Shown: positions 8,705 to 18,061, counted from the first letter of the stretch. The stretch: 64,000 nucleotides of DNA from Acetobacter oryzoeni (GCF_004014775.2 NZ_CP042809.1:1-64000); one strand, 5' to 3'. A program made the numbers and translations. The notes: generated by a model from the letters alone, not told the origin.

Positions 8705-8983
8705 TCACATACCGAGAGCACGCCGATAGATATCGAGAAGTGTTTCCTGTTCTTCAATCTCAGCCGGCTCCTGCTTACGCAGGCGAATAATCTGTTTGAC
8801 GGTTCTAACGTCAAACCCGGCTGATTTTGCTTCAGTGAAGACGTCCTTGATATCCGCTGCGAGCGCTTTGCGCTCTTCTTCAAGACGTTCAACTCGTTCT
8901 ATAATTGAACGCAACCGATCGGCAGCAATACCGCCTACCTGCGTATCTGAATCAGGATCATGATTTTCAACCGTAGCGAGCAT
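8705..8983 (-). CDS. GapR-like DNA-binding protein (DUF2312)
   Basis: 92 residues, full length for DUF2312. The pattern AADRLRSIIERVERLEEERKALAADIKDVFTEAKSAGFD then KQIIRLRKQ and LLDIYRRALGM is that of GapR. GapR is a coiled-coil protein that encircles overtwisted DNA and is essential in Caulobacter. A plasmid copy may help replication or silence plasmid DNA. The Shine-Dalgarno and start codon lie in a strong hairpin. Confidence 0.9.
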   Translation of the reverse strand: MLATVENHDPDSDTQVGGIAADRLRSIIERVERLEEERKALAADIKDVFTEAKSAGFDVRTVKQIIRLRKQEPAEIEEQETLLDIYRRALGM

Positions 8984-9034
8984 ATTTCCTCCTCCTCACG
9001 TTATGGAAGAAATATGCAAACCAATGATGCGACC
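8981..9034 (-). promoter_or_regulatory. GTCGCATCAT element and SD-masking hairpin of gapR
   Basis: GGTCGCATCATT (9023-9034) is followed on the minus strand by CATATTTCTTCC, which pairs with GGAGGAAATATG (12 pairs, one G-U). The second arm contains the ribosome site and the start ATG. Confidence 0.7.
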
Positions 9035-9262
9035 GAACAGGAGAAAATACGGTGATAGCGTGATTGGTTGTGACAAAAACGACACATACTAAATTTTGGG
9101 AAAGGCTAAGTCTTCACGGTTTCGTGTAAGGGGGTTTCTCTCCGTTGCGTGAAATGTTTTATTTGAAGTCCTATTCAATAACTATCCGTAATAACCTAAC
9201 CAGCGAGGAAATACGGAAATAGCGCATAGTCGGCCCATTTTGGCGACACGTGGAGAACATTT
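9035..9262. other. Intergenic region between gapR and the 9263 gene
   Basis: About 230 bp without a gene, holding divergent promoters. No strong structure was seen besides the gapR element. Confidence 0.4.
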
Positions 9263-9640
9263 ATGCACGAAGAATTCTCAAGGGGTTTTTCTTCTCTTGC
9301 ATCGCTGGCAAAGGAAGATCTACCGACATGCGTTCGAGAAGCCATCGTCTTTCTGGAGCAACATATTTGCCGGGTGATACCAGATTGCCCCCACCCCATT
9401 CTAAGATCATCGCTTGTCCTAACTTTGTCTTTTCCAAGAGAGCAATGGGTACACCATATTGAGACGGTGAAATATCATAGACGTAAGGCTACATCTCCTG
9501 AAAAACGCCAAATTACCCGTTTCTTGAGGATTATAAGACCTATCCTACCTGAGGTAACACCAGAACCACTACATTGGATACCATCCAGCACTCTCTCTAA
9601 TTTTAGTAGAGGCAAAAAAAACCATTCGGTCGCATCCTGA
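9263..9640 (+). CDS. Hypothetical protein
   Basis: 125 residues, starting at ATG 9263 behind GGAGAACATTT. It is not recognised. The protein is basic toward the C-terminus with no membrane segment. Its last codons overlap the GTCGCATCCTG element that precedes the next operon. Confidence 0.55.
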   Translation: MHEEFSRGFSSLASLAKEDLPTCVREAIVFLEQHICRVIPDCPHPILRSSLVLTLSFPREQWVHHIETVKYHRRKATSPEKRQITRFLRIIRPILPEVTPEPLHWIPSSTLSNFSRGKKNHSVAS

Positions 9641-9676
9641 CCCGATAAATTTTCTCCCAACATCACGTTGGGAGAA
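9628..9676 (+). promoter_or_regulatory. GTCGCATCCTG element and SD-masking hairpin of dsbC-like gene
   Basis: GGTCGCATCCTGA (9628-9640) is followed by a perfect 10-bp stem, TTCTCCCAAC/GTTGGGAGAA (9652-9661, 9667-9676), with loop ATCAC. The ribosome site GGGAGA is inside the stem, and the GTG start follows 4 bases later. Confidence 0.7.
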
Positions 9677-9680
9677 TATC

Positions 9681-10694
9681 GTGCTACGTTTCTATCCGCT
9701 TGCCCTTGCTGTTACGCTGGTTGCTCCGACGTTCGCCTGGGCGCAACAATGCGCAGTCTCTACTGATAGCAAAACGGGATCTCCAGCCACGGCGGTACCA
9801 CCGCCTCTTGTTCAACACGAAAACACACCTGATACAGGGGATGCCCTAAAGCACCTTACAGGTTCAGGCGCTCAGCTTTCTGGGCAAGGCCAGTTTCATG
9901 GTTTCGAGACAGGCGTTGCTTATACCCCAGATCGTGTTTTTGTTTATTTCATGCCTAAAGATCGGAAAAGCGTACTGGGCGGCACAGCCATTCCAGTGCC
10001 GTATGACACTTTGCGATCCCTTTCAGGAAAGCGCGCAACAGATCTCGAACCATGGCAAGGTATCCGGGGAATGTTTCTGCAGAACGGGACACATTTCCAG
10101 GTAATATATGCCACGCCTGATGCTCAGGCTGCTATAGCAGGCTCGCTCTGGGACGCATCTGGACGGGATATCACCCGACAACAGATCCAGCACATCCCAG
10201 GAGCTGTTCCGACTGTGCATATGGACAATGCACAGATTACTCAAACCGCTCTTGCTGCTTTGCATGGTGGGGACGTGGGCTTAGCTTCTGCTCCCTCTGC
10301 AGTGATGTTGATAGATCCACAGTGCATGTACTCTATCCGGGCGGCTCAAAATCTTATGCCGTTAGTCCAGTCTGGTAAACTTCATCTGAAAGTCGTGCCC
10401 CTTTCAGTTCTTGATTATGAAGATCGCGGTGAAAGCACCCTCAATGCCAAGGCCATGTTGTCCTATTCGCCTCAGGAGATGGTACGCGCATGGATCGACG
10501 GTCATTTACATGAGCGGGCTGACTCCCCTTCAGCTGAAGCAACAGACCAACTTGAGTCGAATGGGGCTTTTGCCAAGAGTATCTCTTTGAAAGGAACCCC
10601 AACATTTCTATGGATCAAAAAAGACGGGTCACTGGGCCGATTTGAGGGCAACCCGACTGATAAAGAGTCCTTTGTGCGGGAGCTGAGCCAATGA
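9681..10694 (+). CDS. DsbC/DsbG-like periplasmic thioredoxin-fold protein
   Basis: 337 residues with a signal peptide (LALAVTLVAPTFAWA). The C-terminal half looks like a DsbC-type thioredoxin fold: MLIDPQCMYSIRAAQNL where the active site belongs, and GTPTFLW as the cis-proline loop. The usual CxxC is reduced to a single Cys (CMYS), so it cannot cycle as a normal two-cysteine oxidoreductase and may act as an isomerase or chaperone for secretion proteins. The start is GTG 9681. Its stop overlaps the next start (ATGA). Confidence 0.75.
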   Translation: MLRFYPLALAVTLVAPTFAWAQQCAVSTDSKTGSPATAVPPPLVQHENTPDTGDALKHLTGSGAQLSGQGQFHGFETGVAYTPDRVFVYFMPKDRKSVLGGTAIPVPYDTLRSLSGKRATDLEPWQGIRGMFLQNGTHFQVIYATPDAQAAIAGSLWDASGRDITRQQIQHIPGAVPTVHMDNAQITQTALAALHGGDVGLASAPSAVMLIDPQCMYSIRAAQNLMPLVQSGKLHLKVVPLSVLDYEDRGESTLNAKAMLSYSPQEMVRAWIDGHLHERADSPSAEATDQLESNGAFAKSISLKGTPTFLWIKKDGSLGRFEGNPTDKESFVRELSQ

Positions 10695-11305
10695 GCAAAA
10701 AAGACAACCCGCCGCCTCATACTGCGAAAAAAGGGATCATCCGGACCTCGGTTAAAGTAGCCACCCACATCACAGGCTCTCCCGTGGAAGCTGTTGGGTG
10801 GCGGCGTATAATAAGTAATTTCAATGTCATCAGGTTGCTTTGGACAATTCTAAAGTTATCTGCGCGGCCAAATCCCGAAGAGACTGTAAATGGCAAAGGG
10901 CAGGAGATTTTAGACAGCCCTGCTCAGGCCGATGTTGTCGGCCGGCAATTGCCCAGCATTCGTCAGGCTGTCTCATATAGTCACCTGAGTGACCAAGATC
11001 TGGCACTTATTATCATGAGACGGCAGAAAGAGACCTTTATTCGGGCCTATAGTGCTGGACTGATTGCAACAGTGCTGTTTGGGTTGTGGGCACTGGAAAT
11101 GATTTTTTTTCCATGGACAGGCAACCGACTTCTTGCCTCTATTGCGTTCTTGCCTTTCCTCGCCCTTCTGGGGTCCGTCTCTTTGTGGAATTGCTCACTC
11201 AACTGGCAGTTACGGACGGGACAGATAGCAACTTTCAGACAATTCATGGATAGAGCAGAGAGTATTTTTCCCCGACTGCCCATAATGAAAGGGCCGCTCA
11301 AATAG
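10691..11305 (+). CDS. TraX/IcmV-like inner-membrane protein
   Basis: 204 residues with a hydrophobic pair in the middle (AGLIATVLFGLWALEMIFF and LLASIAFLPFLALLGSVSL). Size, layout and setting suit the TraX (R64)/IcmV family of I-type secretion systems, which work with DotA/TraY. Sequence recognition is weak. It is coupled to the DsbC-like gene, and the terminator begins inside its last codons. Confidence 0.5.
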   Translation: MSKKDNPPPHTAKKGIIRTSVKVATHITGSPVEAVGWRRIISNFNVIRLLWTILKLSARPNPEETVNGKGQEILDSPAQADVVGRQLPSIRQAVSYSHLSDQDLALIIMRRQKETFIRAYSAGLIATVLFGLWALEMIFFPWTGNRLLASIAFLPFLALLGSVSLWNCSLNWQLRTGQIATFRQFMDRAESIFPRLPIMKGPLK

Positions 11306-11316
11306 AGCGGCCCTTT
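11288..11316. terminator. Bidirectional terminator
   Basis: The stem GAAAGGGCCGCTC/GAGCGGCCCTTTC surrounds the TAG stop and is followed by T-rich sequence. It separates the converging 10691 and 11320 genes. Confidence 0.85.
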
Positions 11317-11319
11317 CTT

Positions 11320-11628
11320 CTACCAAGTGCCTGGCGGGGCGTTCTGGTCGCCACCGCTTGCACCTGTCGCCCAGGGCGAATGTTCATAATCCTCCCGGCC
11401 GGTATCGTTACGTGTATCCGTAGGTTTCACGATCGTACCCTGCCGATTGTAAACTGGTGGTGCCCAGATAGCTCTTGCAGAGCCGTAAGCCCCGTTGGGC
11501 TCATAATACAAATTATGAAGCTTAGGAGGTTTCGGGCCATGGGCGCGGGACGCGGATTCAACGTTTCCCCCATCACATGCTGTCAAACCTAACATCAGGG
11601 CAATCGGAAGATAAAAATAAGGCCGCAT
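11320..11628 (-). CDS. Small lipoprotein
   Basis: 102 residues starting MRPYFYLPIALMLGLTACDGG. The lipobox LTAC predicts lipidation at the cysteine. The mature part is rich in Pro, Gly and Asn and is not recognised. ATG 11628 is preferred over 11640 because GGAGAAGACA sits properly before it. It has its own GTCGCATGATG leader. Its place beside the TraX/DotA genes suggests an envelope component of the transfer machine. Confidence 0.7.
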   Translation of the reverse strand: MRPYFYLPIALMLGLTACDGGNVESASRAHGPKPPKLHNLYYEPNGAYGSARAIWAPPVYNRQGTIVKPTDTRNDTGREDYEHSPWATGASGGDQNAPPGTW

Positions 11629-11677
11629 TGTCTTCTCCATTGTGGTGGATCAGACGATGCGGCCTCATCATGCGACA
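11629..11677 (-). promoter_or_regulatory. GTCGCATGATG element and SD-masking hairpin of lipoprotein gene
   Basis: TGTCGCATGATG (11666-11677) is followed by CGTCTGATCCA, which pairs with TGGAGAAGACA (GTCT/AGAC and TCCA/TGGA around a GA/GA internal loop). The ribosome site GGAGA is in the 3' arm. Confidence 0.6.
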
Positions 11678-11694
11678 AGAAACACCTATGGGCC

Positions 11695-12081
11695 CTAAGA
11701 ATCCTTAGTATTGGTTTTCTTGCATAGTCTGGCATGGCGCATACTCAGATCAAACAAACGATCATCAAGCATAACGCCATGAGCTTTCTCAGCTTCAAGC
11801 TGTCGTTTCAGTTCATCATTTGCCGCATTTGCTGCAACTAGTTGTTGTTCTAGGTATTCCAGCTTCTGCTCTTTTTCTGCAATTCTCGCTTCATACTTTG
11901 CAAACAGTTGGCGGGCTGTGTCTACATCTTTATTATGAGCTGTTTCCAATTCATGATAAGCATCACGCCATGTCCGCTCACCACTCATCTTGCGTTTAAA
12001 AGCCGAGGAAAAAGCAGCATCAGCCGCAGCATTTCGTCCCAAGGCGTATGCGAAGAGTGCACCAAGACCTGACTCAGACAT
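11695..12081 (-). CDS. Coiled-coil protein, last gene of the DotA operon
   Basis: 128 residues with a long heptad-rich stretch (RQLFAKYEARIAEKEQKLEYLEQQLVAANAANDELKRQLEAEK). It starts with ATG 12081 behind AGGAGA-like sequence, 26 bp after dotA on the same strand. It is not recognised and has no signal peptide, so it probably acts in the cytoplasm. Confidence 0.65.
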   Translation of the reverse strand: MSESGLGALFAYALGRNAAADAAFSSAFKRKMSGERTWRDAYHELETAHNKDVDTARQLFAKYEARIAEKEQKLEYLEQQLVAANAANDELKRQLEAEKAHGVMLDDRLFDLSMRHARLCKKTNTKDS

Positions 12082-12106
12082 TAGCGATCTCCTTTCACAT
12101 CCTAAG

Positions 12107-14497
12107 TTACGATGTTTTGTTCATAGTAGTGTCTATACCAATAGCGCCGCTATGACCAATTCCACCAGATAATTTTTGCTTGTTCCCTGCTGGTGGTACG
12201 TTTTGGCTATTATGGTCGTTAACATTTGGTCTCAAAGCATCCTGCATTTTTTGCATAGCACCAGCCATGCCAACTGCAGCGACATCTCTGCTAAAGGCAT
12301 CCACATCAATTCGCTCTCCGCCACCAAAACCAAGGATTTGTGGAACACGGTTCGGGATGATTGCGATCAATCTGAACGATGCAAGTGCCAGGATCATGTG
12401 GAGCAACACGAACATCCACACCAAAAGAAGCATGCCTAGAAAGTTGCTGACCAGCCAGCCGTGCGAGAGAGCAAATCCTGCAGCCACGCCGAATGTCTGA
12501 TGTACCAGCCATGACATGGCATCAAATACAAAGTAGCCGAAAAATAGGCCAAACAGCATCAGGGTTGGTCTGAATAATACATCAAACAAGAGCGCATAGC
12601 CTTGACGTGCGTTCCCGTGCAGACCCTCTCCGTTAAGTGTCATGTGCGCCAGCATCCATAATGGTGCTGCCACAACTGCTTCACACACCAGAATAAGCCA
12701 ACTGGCGATACCGGCCATCCACATAACATAGGGTACCATCGGGAGAACAAAAGCCATTGTCAAACCTGGTATCAACATGGCCATACAGCCAAGCATAACA
12801 GGTGTAGAGAAAAACTGCATCGCTATGTGTCCAATCCCGGCCGCCACTGCGCCCTCAGGCTGGCCTGCCATCAGGGATAGAATGCCAGTGCTGATTGTGC
12901 CGGCAGTCGAAGAAAGGACTGAAGCAGTACCCATGGTCGCAACAGAAATCGTAATCAACCAATGTCCCAGCGACATCAGGTTTCCGAAAGGATCTATCCA
13001 GTAACCTCCAGTACCTGATGGTTCCAAAAAGCCTATCAGCATCTGTAGTGCGTAGTCGTTAAGATGCAGGGCACGAAAGAGCTGGGTGACCGTGCTGGAG
13101 CCATCGCCACCAGGCATGGCCCCTGAATAGAGATCGCTATTACCTCCCGGAGCACTCATCCCATCCGTTGTGTCAACCAGGGCATCGATATTACCCAAAA
13201 ATGTATGTGCCGACTGGATCAGAGGAGCTACGTCAGAGGAGAGTGCAGAACCAATGCCACTGTAACTGGGAGTTGTGACATTCGGGGTAGCAGTCATGAG
13301 ACTCAGTGTCTGACCGTTCAATCTGGCAAATTCCAGATAATAGGCCCCTGCCCCAGACCAGCCCAGACTATCCAGTCGGTTGGCGGTGTTGGTCGCATCT
13401 CCGTTCGTACCAAGCCCCCATTGATTTAAAGTGGTTGAACGATCGCTGACTGACTTCTCCAGCTCAGAGCGCATCTGTGCCGCTTTCTCAGTCAATCGTG
13501 ACGTGTAATCATTTGTTGCAGTTGTCACGATATTCATCAGTGGGGCGAGATCCTGCGTCTTCTTGGACATCCAGAAATTACGGGCAACAGTTTCCACCTG
13601 CCCGCGGATATCTGCTGCAAGAACAGCATCAAGAACATTCCGCTGCATTGTCGCTGTGTCTACAGACACACCAGCAAGGTTGGTCTTTCCCATTGCCGGT
13701 GTTTCAAGGTTGATCGCGCCACACGTGGGCGTGCCGTCACCCAAAGTCATGTTATAGGCATAGTTGACAACAATCCCCTCTGAGTTCCCAGAAATACCCC
13801 TGATCGTGCGTCCTACTGGGATGGGGATAAGATCGGGATTGTTCGATGCAGCATTCAGCAAGGATCGGCAGAATTCATCTTTAACGAGATTAAGAACAAT
13901 TCCTTTGGTGCCTGGGACGATAGGAGTGGCGATGGCTTTTCCATCCGGCCCAATAGCTTTCTCAGCATAGTGATAGATGGTCTTTGCCATACCAATGGCC
14001 CAGAGTGAGCCCTGAACGACCACTGCCTGACCACCACCAAAACCTGAGACAGTTGGAAACATCATCAATGCGGCCAGCCCGATCTTAACAATCGACATCT
14101 GGGATTGATTATCTCCCAATAATTTTGCTGTCTCTGCGCCCCGAAAGTTTGTTGTAAACCACAGGTAAGTCACCCAACCTGCGGCAATCGCGCCTGCAAA
14201 AGCAGACAGCCACGCAAGCATGGTGCCAATGACGGTATTTTCGGAACCAATAGAAGAATCCCCAGACGAGAATACCGGGAAAATGGAGCGCACTACGACA
14301 GCAGCCCAATCGTTTCCCGGATCCAGCAGATCCCAGGTCACTATATGAGATCCGGATGCATCTGATGCAGAAGCCGCCGCGGAATTCTGCGTCCCCCCAG
14401 TAACAGAACCTGTCTGCGCTAACGCAGATGGGAGGTATGCTATTAGTCCGAGCACCATGATCGCTGATGCCAGAACCCTTCGGAGCGTCTTAGTCAT
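12107..14497 (-). CDS. dotA: DotA/TraY-family polytopic membrane protein
   Basis: 796 residues from ATG 14497 (MTKTLRRVLASAIMVLGLIAYLPSALAQ, a signal peptide). DotA/TraY is a large inner-membrane component of I-type T4SS. After a first membrane region (MLAWLSAFAGAIAAGWVTYLWF) comes a long periplasmic part, then a hydrophobic C-terminal half with several segments (MLGCMAMLIPGLTMAFVLPMVPYVMWMAG and the FGLFFGYFVFDAM and LLLVWMFVLLHMILALASF parts). This is the family architecture. The start lies 7 bp after the upstream gene stop. Confidence 0.85.
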   Translation of the reverse strand: MTKTLRRVLASAIMVLGLIAYLPSALAQTGSVTGGTQNSAAASASDASGSHIVTWDLLDPGNDWAAVVVRSIFPVFSSGDSSIGSENTVIGTMLAWLSAFAGAIAAGWVTYLWFTTNFRGAETAKLLGDNQSQMSIVKIGLAALMMFPTVSGFGGGQAVVVQGSLWAIGMAKTIYHYAEKAIGPDGKAIATPIVPGTKGIVLNLVKDEFCRSLLNAASNNPDLIPIPVGRTIRGISGNSEGIVVNYAYNMTLGDGTPTCGAINLETPAMGKTNLAGVSVDTATMQRNVLDAVLAADIRGQVETVARNFWMSKKTQDLAPLMNIVTTATNDYTSRLTEKAAQMRSELEKSVSDRSTTLNQWGLGTNGDATNTANRLDSLGWSGAGAYYLEFARLNGQTLSLMTATPNVTTPSYSGIGSALSSDVAPLIQSAHTFLGNIDALVDTTDGMSAPGGNSDLYSGAMPGGDGSSTVTQLFRALHLNDYALQMLIGFLEPSGTGGYWIDPFGNLMSLGHWLITISVATMGTASVLSSTAGTISTGILSLMAGQPEGAVAAGIGHIAMQFFSTPVMLGCMAMLIPGLTMAFVLPMVPYVMWMAGIASWLILVCEAVVAAPLWMLAHMTLNGEGLHGNARQGYALLFDVLFRPTLMLFGLFFGYFVFDAMSWLVHQTFGVAAGFALSHGWLVSNFLGMLLLVWMFVLLHMILALASFRLIAIIPNRVPQILGFGGGERIDVDAFSRDVAAVGMAGAMQKMQDALRPNVNDHNSQNVPPAGNKQKLSGGIGHSGAIGIDTTMNKTS

Positions 14498-14504
14498 GGT
14501 TTTA

Positions 14505-15881
14505 TCAGCCTGGTGACATTGTTGGGCCACTTTTCGGAGCGGCGCGAAAGATTGAAGCAAGAGTTTCAGCAGCCTTTTTGACCAGCTCTTTAGTTTTTTC
14601 GCTTAGTTCCTCAATCATTGAGGTGCCTGGTTTGGTACCGGGCAATCCTTCTGCTTCCTTACCAATCTGGGCATCAATCTGTGCAAACCGCTGTTCCACG
14701 CGGGCTGTTGTTCCCATCGTTTCAGCAATTTTCTGGGCAGCCTCTCTTCCTTTTCCGTAAGCCCCAAGCTTTTCGGCTGCACTTTCGAGGTGACTAGCGA
14801 ATGCCTGATTATTCTCTTTTTCGGAGACGAATTGCCCATGGAGAGATTCATATTTCCCACCAGGTTTCATTTCAGATAGCACTGCTGACATCCCGCCGGG
14901 GTTGTTTGCTGCGGCTTCTGCAATCGCGGCCATAATGCTGGAACCTGGTCCCTGACGCAGGGCTTGCATAGCTTCCACGGCTTCTGAACCCAGCTGAGCC
15001 GTGCGATCCATATCGTTCTCGGCTCTTGCCGCGTCATGCCGGCTGCTCTTCTCACGCGCTCTGTCGAGCCATCCAGGAGAGAGAGAACTGGGTTCTGCTT
15101 CAATCTTACTCGCTAAAGCGCCTGCCAGTCGAGAAAAGCCGCCAACGAGTGCTGCGCCCATGCTCATCTTCTGCACCACGGGTTGCTCTGGCTCGGTCTG
15201 TGCGTCAGGCTCCGGCTTTTTCGAACTAGCGTTCTTATCGCCGCCTGCTGGATCTCGTGGTGCTACCCCTTCAGTATTAGGTTTAGCACTCTCAGGCTCC
15301 TGCTTCGGGCCAGTCTGTTCTGATGGAGACCCGTTGCCTTCCGATTGCCCTCCTCCGGGAGACGGATGGAGTCCTGGTTTCTTTTGTTCGCCACCAGCTG
15401 CTGGCATATCATCAGGGGCGTGGTTTTCTGGGGAAGTTGCGTTGATAGCCTCATGAATCTTGTCCAGAGAAAACAGCACGTCAGGATGCTCAGGATCAGC
15501 CATACCAGAGGAGACTTGATCAACGACTTCTCGTATTTGATCGACAAGCCTCTGGTCTTTAAGTTTGGAGGTCTCAACCATCAACTGTTGGACCTCTTTT
15601 GACTGAATATTAGGTGCTGATGTCGCTAATTCTGTCATCTCTTTTGCAAGCGGATGACTGTCAGGGAGAACTTGTCCTGCTACGCGGGAAAAATCCTGTA
15701 CGGCATAAGCGACCAGGGTCCGAAAATACGGATCGTCTTCATGAGATTGACCAATCTGCTCTTTTAGCCGTTCAAAACGCTGCGCGATGTTGGGTGCATT
15801 TTCCTGTACTACACCTTTTGTGCGATCCAAATAATCTAAGACATTGGCTAGATCAGTGGTCTGTTTCAGAGTGTCGGACAT
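14505..15881 (-). CDS. Unrecognised protein of the DotA operon
   Basis: 458 residues with no membrane segment. The N-terminal 160 residues are helical. The middle (about 165-240) is a low-complexity Pro/Gly/Glu/Lys linker, and the C-terminal half is Ala-rich and helical, ending KKAAETLASIFRAAPKSG. The two-domain form joined by a flexible linker could suit a soluble scaffold or substrate of the secretion system, but no family is recognised. Confidence 0.6.
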   Translation of the reverse strand: MSDTLKQTTDLANVLDYLDRTKGVVQENAPNIAQRFERLKEQIGQSHEDDPYFRTLVAYAVQDFSRVAGQVLPDSHPLAKEMTELATSAPNIQSKEVQQLMVETSKLKDQRLVDQIREVVDQVSSGMADPEHPDVLFSLDKIHEAINATSPENHAPDDMPAAGGEQKKPGLHPSPGGGQSEGNGSPSEQTGPKQEPESAKPNTEGVAPRDPAGGDKNASSKKPEPDAQTEPEQPVVQKMSMGAALVGGFSRLAGALASKIEAEPSSLSPGWLDRAREKSSRHDAARAENDMDRTAQLGSEAVEAMQALRQGPGSSIMAAIAEAAANNPGGMSAVLSEMKPGGKYESLHGQFVSEKENNQAFASHLESAAEKLGAYGKGREAAQKIAETMGTTARVEQRFAQIDAQIGKEAEGLPGTKPGTSMIEELSEKTKELVKKAAETLASIFRAAPKSGPTMSPG

Positions 15882-15895
15882 AGTTTTCCCTTGTG

Positions 15896-17071
15896 TTAAG
15901 GATTGATGGTCGGAGAGGGCATTTTGTTAGAGGCGTGCTGCATATGAGCTTCTTCTGTCTGTGCGATACCGGTCGCACCCACCGACGCCTGATAAAGACC
16001 GAGGCGGTAATTTTGCATGGCCAGATAGTTTGATTGTGCCAGCTCTGTTGCGATTTCACGCAGAACACTTGCGGTTGGCATAGCCTGTAATGACGCATTC
16101 CAGCTAACGCTGGAGACGCGGCGATTGACTTCGAGACTCATGGCCTGAAGCCATGATGCGCGATCAAGAGGCTGGAGCCCTTCTGCCTGCATTTCTTTCT
16201 TCTGATCTGCTGTGAGCGATACAGAAGGGGTCTCAAGGGCCGTGATAAAAGCGAGAATAAACCGTGCCAGAGACATACGGGCATTGTATGAGCGCCGTTG
16301 GATCATCTGCTCACGGCCCATGGTGCTACTCGCTTGCTCACCTCGGATTGCAGCTGGAGCTACAGGCTGGATAAGGCTGGTAGAGTAATCATTGGCTGCA
16401 TCGACAGCACCATCACTGGAGAGTGTATCGCTCATAAAAAGCGTGCTTGCCCGCTGATCTGCATTGGGTAGGCGGGAAACAGAACTGCATAGTCCAGCGT
16501 CAACATCCTCCTGAGAGCAGTAACGTCTCAAATGGAAAACTGTATTGGCATCGACCCCCTGCGCGCGGCCGTAATAAGAAGGCGTCCCTTTTGCGGCTTC
16601 ACCACGCGGCTCAACAATCGTTGTAATAGCTCCCAGGGCTGATCTGGAGGCTTTCGCTGCAGCCATTGTCGCTTGTTGACTATCCAGTCCACTGCAGAAC
16701 TCCGGCGACATCATGTGTTCATCACGGATGCCTGTTTCTTGTTGTCGCCTCAGGAAGGCAGCCATAGCGGTGTTCTGCGCATCGGCAATCCGACTTTGTG
16801 CGGCGACTTGTCCTTTGGCATAATTTGCTTGTTGCGTAGCGGCATCGCGGATCATGGAAGATACCGAATGCGGATCACTCATGTCATTGAGGCTGTTGGT
16901 GATGTTCTCTCCAACCTTATCCATCCGCTTTCCCATAAAGCTCTGAAGAGCATGGATAGCATAAACGACAGCCGCCTCACCTAAACCATAAGCCTGTTTC
17001 GGTTGTAAGCTGGTTGTCAGGACGCAGACACCCGCTGCAAGGAGGAAAGTTCTTGTGATCTGTTTAGCCAT
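15896..17071 (-). CDS. Exported conjugation protein, TraW position
   Basis: 391 residues with a signal peptide (FLLAAGVCVLTTSLQPKQAYG). Mostly helical mature part with three or four cysteines. Together with the DotA/TraY homologue downstream its position recalls R64 traW, but I see no clear sequence match or lipobox. It probably acts in the periplasm. Its start overlaps the stop of the gene upstream. Confidence 0.5.
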   Translation of the reverse strand: MAKQITRTFLLAAGVCVLTTSLQPKQAYGLGEAAVVYAIHALQSFMGKRMDKVGENITNSLNDMSDPHSVSSMIRDAATQQANYAKGQVAAQSRIADAQNTAMAAFLRRQQETGIRDEHMMSPEFCSGLDSQQATMAAAKASRSALGAITTIVEPRGEAAKGTPSYYGRAQGVDANTVFHLRRYCSQEDVDAGLCSSVSRLPNADQRASTLFMSDTLSSDGAVDAANDYSTSLIQPVAPAAIRGEQASSTMGREQMIQRRSYNARMSLARFILAFITALETPSVSLTADQKKEMQAEGLQPLDRASWLQAMSLEVNRRVSSVSWNASLQAMPTASVLREIATELAQSNYLAMQNYRLGLYQASVGATGIAQTEEAHMQHASNKMPSPTINP

Positions 17072-17634
17072 CAGAACACTCCGTCCATGACACTGTTGGC
17101 ACTATAACCGGCCGGCAGAAGTGGATTGCTCTGGACGTAAAGCGAACCTGAGCCTGCCGATGTGCCAATTCCACCTGATGCCAGTGGGGGACCACCACCG
17201 CCAAAATTGAGTGAGGGGCACATCGTGCCACTTCCGACATTTCCAAAACCAAGGCCCAGATTGATGCCTGATAAACTCAGGCTACACTGTGTGCCGCCCA
17301 TAGCGTTCCCCCAGGCACTCTGAGCAGCCTGACAGATCTGCGAGCCCAACTGGTCTTCAAGACTTTGGATGAGAGAAGCCGGATCCAGGCCACTCGTGAT
17401 GACATTCAGGCCCTGACCATGAAGGAAGCCGTCCAGACAGGAGAGCGCACCGACGCTTTCAGGTTGTTTTTCATATGCATCATTAGCCTGAACGCGTTGG
17501 TTGATAGCGTTTGCCGCCGCTTGGGTTAAATCGGCGCATCCGACACTGCCCTGTTCAGTCTGTTGTGCCAAAGCTGGGTTCGACAGAAGCCCAGCAAGAA
17601 TGACGGCTGAGAAAAGGTGATCTCTTACCTTCAT
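17071..17634 (-). CDS. Exported glycine-rich protein
   Basis: 187 residues with a clean signal peptide (LFSAVILAGLLSNPALAQ). The mature protein has four cysteines (GCADLTQ, LSCLDGF, QICQAA, TQCSLS) and a Gly/Ser-rich C-terminus. The cysteine pattern recalls small exported proteins of T4SS loci, but the family is not recognised. It is coupled to its neighbours in the DotA operon. Confidence 0.6.
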   Translation of the reverse strand: MKVRDHLFSAVILAGLLSNPALAQQTEQGSVGCADLTQAAANAINQRVQANDAYEKQPESVGALSCLDGFLHGQGLNVITSGLDPASLIQSLEDQLGSQICQAAQSAWGNAMGGTQCSLSLSGINLGLGFGNVGSGTMCPSLNFGGGGPPLASGGIGTSAGSGSLYVQSNPLLPAGYSANSVMDGVF

Positions 17635-18014
17635 GAGGAAGTCTTTGCATGTGAGGGGATGATATTCGCGAGGGTTTGCAAGCGCTCAGGAGCAATTAGC
17701 CGGCCCAGTGTTTCCACCCTTGCGCGACCGAAGACACCTCTGGTGAAGGGAGAATCCCCACTCAGCAGCCCTGAGAGACTTCCATGTGGACCCGTCAGCT
17801 CATCAAGAGCCTGTCTCAGTTCATTCCAGTATTGGGGTGGTATTAACTCTAGCGTTCTGGTCCAGACTAATCGAACTTCGGGGTCCTTTAGACGATGGAG
17901 AGTGTAATCAGAACCTTGCTGGGAAATGTCTCGGGCAAGATTTTCAAGAGCCATCAAGACATCGCCGTGTTGCGTTCTGTCTCGATTGCCGTGCGGTGTT
18001 GTCGCCTGCGCCAT
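17631..18014 (-). CDS. First gene of the DotA operon, unrecognised
   Basis: 127 residues, soluble and without signal peptide. It starts at ATG 18014, with its ribosome site masked in a perfect 9-bp stem. The end overlaps the next start by 4 bases (ATGA). The function is unknown; it is probably cytoplasmic. Confidence 0.65.
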   Translation of the reverse strand: MAQATTPHGNRDRTQHGDVLMALENLARDISQQGSDYTLHRLKDPEVRLVWTRTLELIPPQYWNELRQALDELTGPHGSLSGLLSGDSPFTRGVFGRARVETLGRLIAPERLQTLANIIPSHAKTSS

Positions 18015-18015
18015 G

Positions 18016-18061
18016 GGTTACCTCCTGTATTGAGGTAACCGTCAGTGATCATGATGCGACG
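18016..18061 (-). promoter_or_regulatory. GTCGCATCATG element and SD-masking hairpin of DotA operon
   Basis: CGTCGCATCATG (18050-18061) overlaps the last codons of the upstream gene. It is followed by the perfect 9-bp stem GGTTACCTC/GAGGTAACC (18032-18040, 18016-18024) with loop AATACAG. The ribosome site GGAGGT is in the 3' arm, one base before ATG. Confidence 0.75.
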
